DNA of 23,339 bases, from positions 1 through 23,339 of the forward strand of contig NXFV01000546.1 in the NCBI GenBank assembly GCA_002803225.1. The letters are read 5' to 3'. The translations under genes and the position numbers were made by a program. Origin of the DNA: Gamarada debralockiae (lineage: Eukaryota > Ascomycota > Leotiomycetes > Helotiales > Hyphodiscaceae). The notes under the pieces were generated by a model. The model was not told the DNA's origin. It saw only the letters and a program-made list of their open reading frames with translations, and made no database searches. The stretch's first letter is position 1, and every line of letters begins with the position of its first letter. This document shows, one piece after another, positions 19,019-23,339 of the stretch.

Positions 19019-20064
19019 TCAAAGAGCAAGCGGCACAACGATCTTCGTCCCACTGACACCCATTTTATACCTCACCATTCCAGCTACTAACCCTTTTTCC
19101 AAACCTCCCTGCACAATCTCGATCTCAGGACTTGGTAAAAATTCCCCATTCTCCAGCTTCTCCGCGAGGAACTCATTGAACAACCAAGCCCCGAACTCCT
19201 TATGAACCGTCACCGCAATAGCCGCACGCGTCATCGTGATCTCGATCCCGTCAGGTTTGGGATCAGACTCCGGCCAGGGAAGACTAGTGCAAAGCTGTGC
19301 CTTTTTCGCAATGTTAGGGGTAACAAAACTTGAAAGTATCTTTGCGGCAATTTGTGCATTTCCGCTTCTTGAGATCGCCGCAAAGCAATATTTGATGCTA
19401 CCTCCACTGGCTTTCGCTGCGTTGATGATATTCTCCGCCATGTTCGGGTCTTTGTAGTCGAAGACTTGCGCAGCGCCGAGCTTCTTGACATAATCGTGGT
19501 TCCGAGGACTTGCGGTCGCGAAGACGGTGAAGCCTAGAATCGTCGCAATTTGCACGGCTGCGGTACCAACGCTGGAGGATGCGCCTGTGATGAGGAAAAT
19601 CCCCTCCTGCGTCTCGAACCAGGGCCCCACGGTACGCCCATGCACATGAAGATCCCGACCCCAGCGGTTGCGACGACCATAGCCAGGACAGCGCCTTGCT
19701 CGAAGCTGGTCTTAGAAGGAAGCTTGGTAACGGCGTTCTCGAACAGTAGGGAATACTCCTGGAAAGCACCTTGGTCCATTTCTCCAGTCAACACCATGCA
19801 AGCAAAGCCGGCTACGCGGTCACCGAGTTTGAACTTGGTGACGGCTGAGCCGATGGAGTGAACAGTGCCGGAGACATCAGAGCCGAGGACGCATGGGTAG
19901 GATTTAACCATGAACCCGGAGGTTTGGATGCCGCCGTCCAGTGGATTGATTTCGATTGCGTGGTTCCTTACCACGATCTGGTTGGGGCCTGGCGTGGGAA
20001 TTGCACGGGCTTGGAGCTCGAGAGATGCGCCCTTTGAGGGGAGAACGAGAGCTTTGTTTGCCAT
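19019..20064 (-). CDS. Medium-chain dehydrogenase/reductase (enoyl reductase-like), one frameshift
   Basis: Likely an NADPH-dependent, zinc-independent reductase of the MDR superfamily, similar to trans-enoyl reductases and ToxD-type proteins. Start MANKALVLPSKG at 20064. N-terminal GroES-like domain: INPLDGGIQ (39-47), VLGSDVSGTVHSIG (59-72), KFKLGDRVAG (78-87), GAFQEYSLL. The Rossmann fold is in a second frame: GIFLITGASSSVGTAAVQIA (the nucleotide-binding Gly motif), then GFTVFATASPRNHDYVKKLG, AQVFDYKDPN, and the C-terminal end SGTKIVVPLAL. The frame changes at CCCC 19625-19628 (GGGG on the coding strand, about residue 147). One base appears to be missing from this run; otherwise about 348 aa would be continuous, the usual length. 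No other lesion is present, so this may be a sequencing error, a recent mutation or a polymorphism. No intron fits the gap. Confidence 0.75.
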
Positions 20065-21180
20065 TTCTGCGTATAATTCAAATTTTCAGGTAATAGTTTT
20101 CTCTTGTATTAATTGAGAACGAGTTCTGTGTCCTAGAAGTATAGTTGTGATGAAGTGAGGGGCTTTCGCTGGGGTCATTGGAAGTTATACCCAGGAGCTC
20201 CACCCTCTTCACACACACCACCAACTCTTTATCGACATTCTTGAATTCCAAAAGTCCATAATGCTTCATATCAATGAACTAATTTGCATGTCTCGTGCGT
20301 CTGCATCTGGGTGCAGGAGAGCTTCCGGACTTAACTTTCCAAACTCCGAGTACTGTATCATGACCCGCCCTGTCCTGTGGCTTTATCCAATTGACCAATA
20401 GCATTCAAATATGATTGAGTGATTGGCTGAATAGAAAGCGGAGTTTATTTTGGTTGAAGGAGCGAGGCACTCGACGTATGGTGGATAGGAAGTGGGGAAA
20501 TACGCGAGGACTTGGCACCCTAATTCAGACGCACTACGTGATTTTGGCTTGCGCTTCGGACTCCGACAGGATATGATCAAATAAATTGGGGATCTGATGA
20601 ATTATTCCGTTATTTTCGCAGTGAATGGAGAGGCTCAAGGGTAGAGGTGAGCTTTCACGAGACAAGAGAAGAAATCGGGAACTCCCCTGTCCGCGGATGA
20701 GGAATATTGAAGAAAGGCGCAAGCACCACAATGTCTATCTATTTAAGGTTAACAATCGACGGCTTAAGTACGCTGCAAACCCTCGGTAATGGAAGGGTCT
20801 GGGACATCCTTGATCATGATCTTACAAGTATCTCATAGTTCTTGATTTTTAAAATTACAATTGGTTAAAGATTAAGAAGAGATGAAGAAATATCAGAAGG
20901 GCCTACTGATAGAATAGCCCAGTAAGCACCGAGGTGTCTGTGCTGTAGGAAGTGCATTGCCCTAGGCTGTAATACATAAGTATAGGCGTGATCTTGAGGA
21001 GTAGGAAGACATAACCAGCAATTTCCTAGAACAACCTCGCTTTAGAGTTCAAGTCAAATTTTTTGCTATTATTGTCGTTGGAATTCGCAGCACAACAAGG
21101 AGAAATATTGACGAGGACAACATTATACTGACAACAATAAATTCCCTCCCAGGAGGTACAGGCCGCAGAGGCTGTTCTAG
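20065..21180. other. Long intergenic stretch
   Basis: Only short, unsupported open frames are present on both strands. The first few hundred bases should include the promoter of the reductase gene. I see no recognisable domain, RNA gene or repeat. Confidence 0.35.
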
Positions 21181-21540
21181 TTGAGTGGCCGAACAAGTAT
21201 CCGTGTGCTCTGCTCTCATCCATAGCAAATTCTTCCCTATCCTTGGATCCGTACCAATCTCTCTGTGGCCGCCCATCTATCCTACCTAGTGGCGCAAGGC
21301 ACTGAGAATGCTCCCTCTCAACTCGGAGACGTGTTCTGGGAAAACGTCACCTCTCTCTCCCACCCAACAACTCTCATAACTGTAAGTAGTCATTGCTTAT
21401 ATTCCGGGCTTTCGGTGGGCGGTGGCAGCCTAGGATACGTTTGTGTGGACGAGGATGGAGAGGACAAAGCGAATGAGAGGATCAAGTCGGTCGCTACGAT
21501 CACGAAATTCTCATTATACGCTGGTACTAGGTCCTTGTAG
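21181..21540 (+). pseudogene. Possible gene fragment, unrecognised
   Basis: The plus-strand frame is coding-like at first (VAAHLSYLVAQGTENAPSQL, then GDVFWENVTSLSHPTTLIT). It reaches a GTAAGT that could be a splice donor at 21381. Beyond it an open frame runs to a TAG at 21538-21540 (YVCVDEDGEDKANERI within it). I do not recognise a family and cannot find a proper start. It may be a gene fragment or chance. Confidence 0.25.
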
Positions 21541-21799
21541 CTCGCTTCGCTCGCTGGCGCGCGATCTTTGCGATTTAGTCATGTAACCAAAACGGACCGT
21601 ATTAAATATCATCCGCAACCACAATAGTAAACCAATTCAAGTGAATTAAACGCAATTATATTGTTATTCACAGGTAAGTCTACATAGGTAAGGTTCGGTT
21701 TTCCTTCCTTCCTTTTTTTCTTTTCCTTGAACAACTAAAAATCAACAACGTATGTTACGCCTACAGACTATAACTGTACTTGTTATTAACTGTAAATAG
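21541..21799. other. Short intergenic stretch with GC-rich and pyrimidine-rich segments
   Basis: It starts with a GC-rich CTCGCTTCGCTCGCT stretch and later has a polypyrimidine run (CCTTCC repeats, about 21700-21727). No gene is seen. Confidence 0.35.
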
Positions 21800-22018
21800 A
21801 TGAGCGGACTCCAAGCTATGGCCAATTTGGCACAGAATACTATTATTGTAAGATATTCCTCTTCTTCACCTTTACTTTTTAACTAAGCAGATGCTAATGG
21901 ACTGGGACTATAGGCCCCCCCGCCTACTGCCCCTGCCGCCCCTGCCGCCCCTGCCGCCCCTGCCGCCGCCCCCGCCCCTGCTGCTGCCGCTGCTCCTGCC
22001 TGTAACAGCTGGAGGTAG
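21800..22018 (+). CDS. Possible two-exon Pro/Ala-rich mini-protein, 50 aa
   Basis: ATG at 21800 opens MSGLQAMANLAQNTII (exon 21800-21847). A 66-nt intron-like gap (21848-21913, GTAAGA to TATAG) follows. A second exon (21914-22018) encodes a run built on PAA triplets and ends PACNSWR and stop. The reading phase is kept across the splice. Most of exon 2 is a tandem array of the 9-bp word CCCCTGCCG, so the coding look may come from the repeat itself. It is too short for a firm call, and no family is recognised. Confidence 0.25.
21928..21970. repeat. Tandem 9-bp repeat (CCCCTGCCG)
   Basis: About four copies of the 9-mer lie in a row and pass into a C/G-rich CCGCCCCTGCTGCTGCC tail. Length changes in this array would be in frame with a Pro-Ala-Ala reading. 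Confidence 0.7.
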
Positions 22019-22229
22019 CTGGAGGGCAACAGGAGGGATCACAGTACAATAGAGTAGTAGCAGTTCGGTCAATGAAGAAGTATTGATTGTATTTCCTGAG
22101 CTTTCGCACGATTTGATTTCCGAAATAAACTCAAGCTTGCTCTTCTCCAAGTAGGGTTGGCAAGCCTTACTTGTACCCCGTTCCCAGCTCCTAGCTTCAG
22201 TAACAGCTGTACTAGCTACTAGCCTCATA
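22019..22229. other. Non-coding or unrecognised stretch
   Basis: A short plus-strand frame of about 33 codons (VNEEVLIVFPELSHDLISEI within it) ends at TAG near 22157, without a start codon or known similarity. Nothing else is seen. Confidence 0.25.
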
Positions 22230-22450
22230 CAAGCTAAGATCAGCATTTCCGATCCCTTCGGAGGTCGCCGAAGTCTAGATCCCTAGTTCCTAGGTACCTT
22301 GTACCCCATGGCCTTCTAGACCCTCAGGGCTTCCACAGGTCTAGATCAATTTCTTCGAGTCCCTTTAGGCCTAGACTATACTCTAATCCTTCGGGGCTTC
22401 CGATCTTTAGAGCTTCTATGAGTCTAGATTGACTCCTTCAGGGTCGTTGT
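22230..22450. repeat. Degenerate repeats with TCTAGAT and CTTCGGGGCTTCC-like words
   Basis: The words TCTAGA or TCTAGAT occur at 22274, 22315, 22340 and 22423, with a related CCTAGAC near 22370. They alternate with CCTTCGG, CAGGGCTTCC and GGGGCTTCC-type words. Spacing is irregular (25-66 bp), so this is either an eroded tandem repeat or part of an old element. No coding frame. Confidence 0.4.
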
Positions 22451-22529
22451 ATTTGTTGAGCCAGGGCTTAACATTTAGCGTAATCCCAGGTTCGATCACG
22501 TATGACAATTCTGGCGAATGTCACGTGGG

Positions 22530-22551
22530 GGTTCTTACAATTGTAAGAACC
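22530..22551. repeat. 22-bp perfect palindrome, copy A
   Basis: The palindrome has the core TCTTACAATTGTAAGA. It is followed by AACCTTGCTTAAATCAC, which recurs beside copy B at 23001. A CACGTG motif stands 7 bp upstream. Confidence 0.75.
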
Positions 22552-23000
22552 TTGCTTAAATCACATACGCTTATGATCACCTGATCGCTCTTTTGAAACC
22601 GCCCTTCTAAAAACTGCCTATGAAATCGCCTCACCAGGGGATGTCAGAATTCGTGACGGATCAAAAACTTTCGAGGGCCGTATCACACTACAACAACTTT
22701 TTGAAGAAAATTAAGTTTACTACGCGATTCTGCACTATCCATAGTACAAATCACATACACATCTTAATTGTTATTTCGAAAGTTGAGAGTTTATATTAGT
22801 TTGTGTCACGGCGCTATACAGAGGCCTCAAGAAGAGCTTGATAGCATTGCACTAAGACTGTAGAAAACTAAGCTAAGGAGAGAAGGAGAGCTCTGGAGAG
22901 AGCTCGAGCTAATATACAGGAGCCATGCCAAGCCACGCTAGACAAGCGCGAAGGTCTGGGAGGAAAAGTTGTTGTGGCCTTGTTTCTCAGGTTTAGGTGG
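22552..23000. other. DNA between two palindromic modules
   Basis: No gene is recognised. The stretch is bounded by the two direct copies of the palindromic module and might be the body of a small element, although I found no coding sequence. Confidence 0.3.
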
Positions 23001-23021
23001 GTCTTACAATTGTAAGAACCT
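23001..23021. repeat. Palindromic module, copy B
   Basis: The same core TCTTACAATTGTAAGA is followed by ACCTCGCTTAGATCACGTGA, nearly identical to the flank of copy A, so the two copies are direct repeats about 470 bp apart. One T of the longer palindrome is missing on the left. Confidence 0.7.
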
Positions 23022-23149
23022 CGCTTAGATCACGTGATGGCCAGCGCCGTCACAGTGTCTGCGAACCACGTGCGCATGGACCACAAAACCCCGCTATAAT
23101 TGTGACAGTCTGGCGATTTGTCACCTGACTTCTAGGCGATTGGCTGGCC

Positions 23150-23173
23150 CCTTGTTGGCGCGAGCCAACAAGG
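23150..23173. repeat. Perfect 10-bp hairpin with a GCGA loop
   Basis: CCTTGTTGGC (23150-23159), loop GCGA, then GCCAACAAGG (23164-23173). A CTAG followed by T lies about 20 bp downstream. A hairpin before CTRR-T is the form of a Helitron 3' end, but the spacing is longer than usual and no partner end or Rep/Hel gene is present. Confidence 0.6.
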
Positions 23174-23339
23174 CCGCCGTGAGCGAGCCGCCTAGTGACG
23201 CTGATACGGGAGCCTAGTGCACCAGCACGTCCTGGAGTTATATTAGGCTTCATGTATTCCGCAAAGCTTTTTCCTTTTCTCCTTAGCTTAGTATTTTCGT
23301 CAATTCAGCATTTACTGCGTAGGGTCTTCAATGCGTGAG

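Noticed and set aside
21908..22246. Minus-strand Gly/Arg-rich 112-codon frame (RGG-like)
   Set aside because: The GGRGG pattern is the reverse reading of the 9-bp CCCCTGCCG repeat; the rest has no recognisable domain.
22485..22510. tRNA-like B-box GGTTCGATCAC
   Set aside because: No matching A-box, T-arm pairing or cloverleaf could be built around it.

Overview
The window comes from a filamentous ascomycete (Pezizomycotina; the set of neighbours would suit a leotiomycete, but that is inference). Intact genes have GT-AG introns of about 50-70 nt. Gene families are typical of moulds: HET, NACHT-ankyrin NLR-like, CFEM/Pth11, LysM, GH18, MARVEL, vacuolar-type MFS and a medium-chain reductase. 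Several genes are broken by frameshifts and TGG-to-TAG stops, some in the context expected for repeat-induced point mutation (RIP).

Left part (1-7.04 kb), a self/non-self recognition region. A DNA-transposon end (1-213) abuts a 5'-truncated HET-domain remnant (to 937). A 390-bp MITE with 41-bp terminal inverted repeats (TIRs) and an 8-bp target duplication lies at 1302-1691. A complete seven-exon STAND/NLR-like gene follows (2287-7037, 1458 aa): DUF7708-like N-terminus, NACHT, winged-helix-like region and about 16 ankyrin repeats, 14 of them nearly identical in DNA sequence. Its ATG overlaps an ATG-TAA start-stop uORF, and its Walker A motif sits on a 25-nt microexon.

Middle part (7.4-15.3 kb), a gene graveyard. 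It holds a small degraded ORF, a CFEM plus Pth11-type receptor pseudogene (minus), a GH18 chitinase pseudogene (plus, catalytic motif still readable), a seven-module LysM pseudogene (minus) and a transmembrane-protein fragment (minus). Chitinase and LysM genes are known to be linked in fungi; here both partners are dead. One intact hypothetical gene (10834-11493) survives between them. AT-rich, apparently non-coding DNA fills 14.1-14.9 kb.

Right part (15.4-20.1 kb), ordinary genes: an intact three-exon MARVEL protein (minus), an intact MFS transporter of the Fnx/VBA type (plus, divergent from MARVEL), and a medium-chain reductase (minus, convergent with the MFS gene) whose frame breaks once at a four-base homopolymer. 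From 20.1 kb to the end there is no confident gene. That stretch holds a possible 50-aa Pro/Ala-rich two-exon mini-gene, degenerate TCTAGAT-bearing repeats, a duplicated palindromic module and a strong hairpin.
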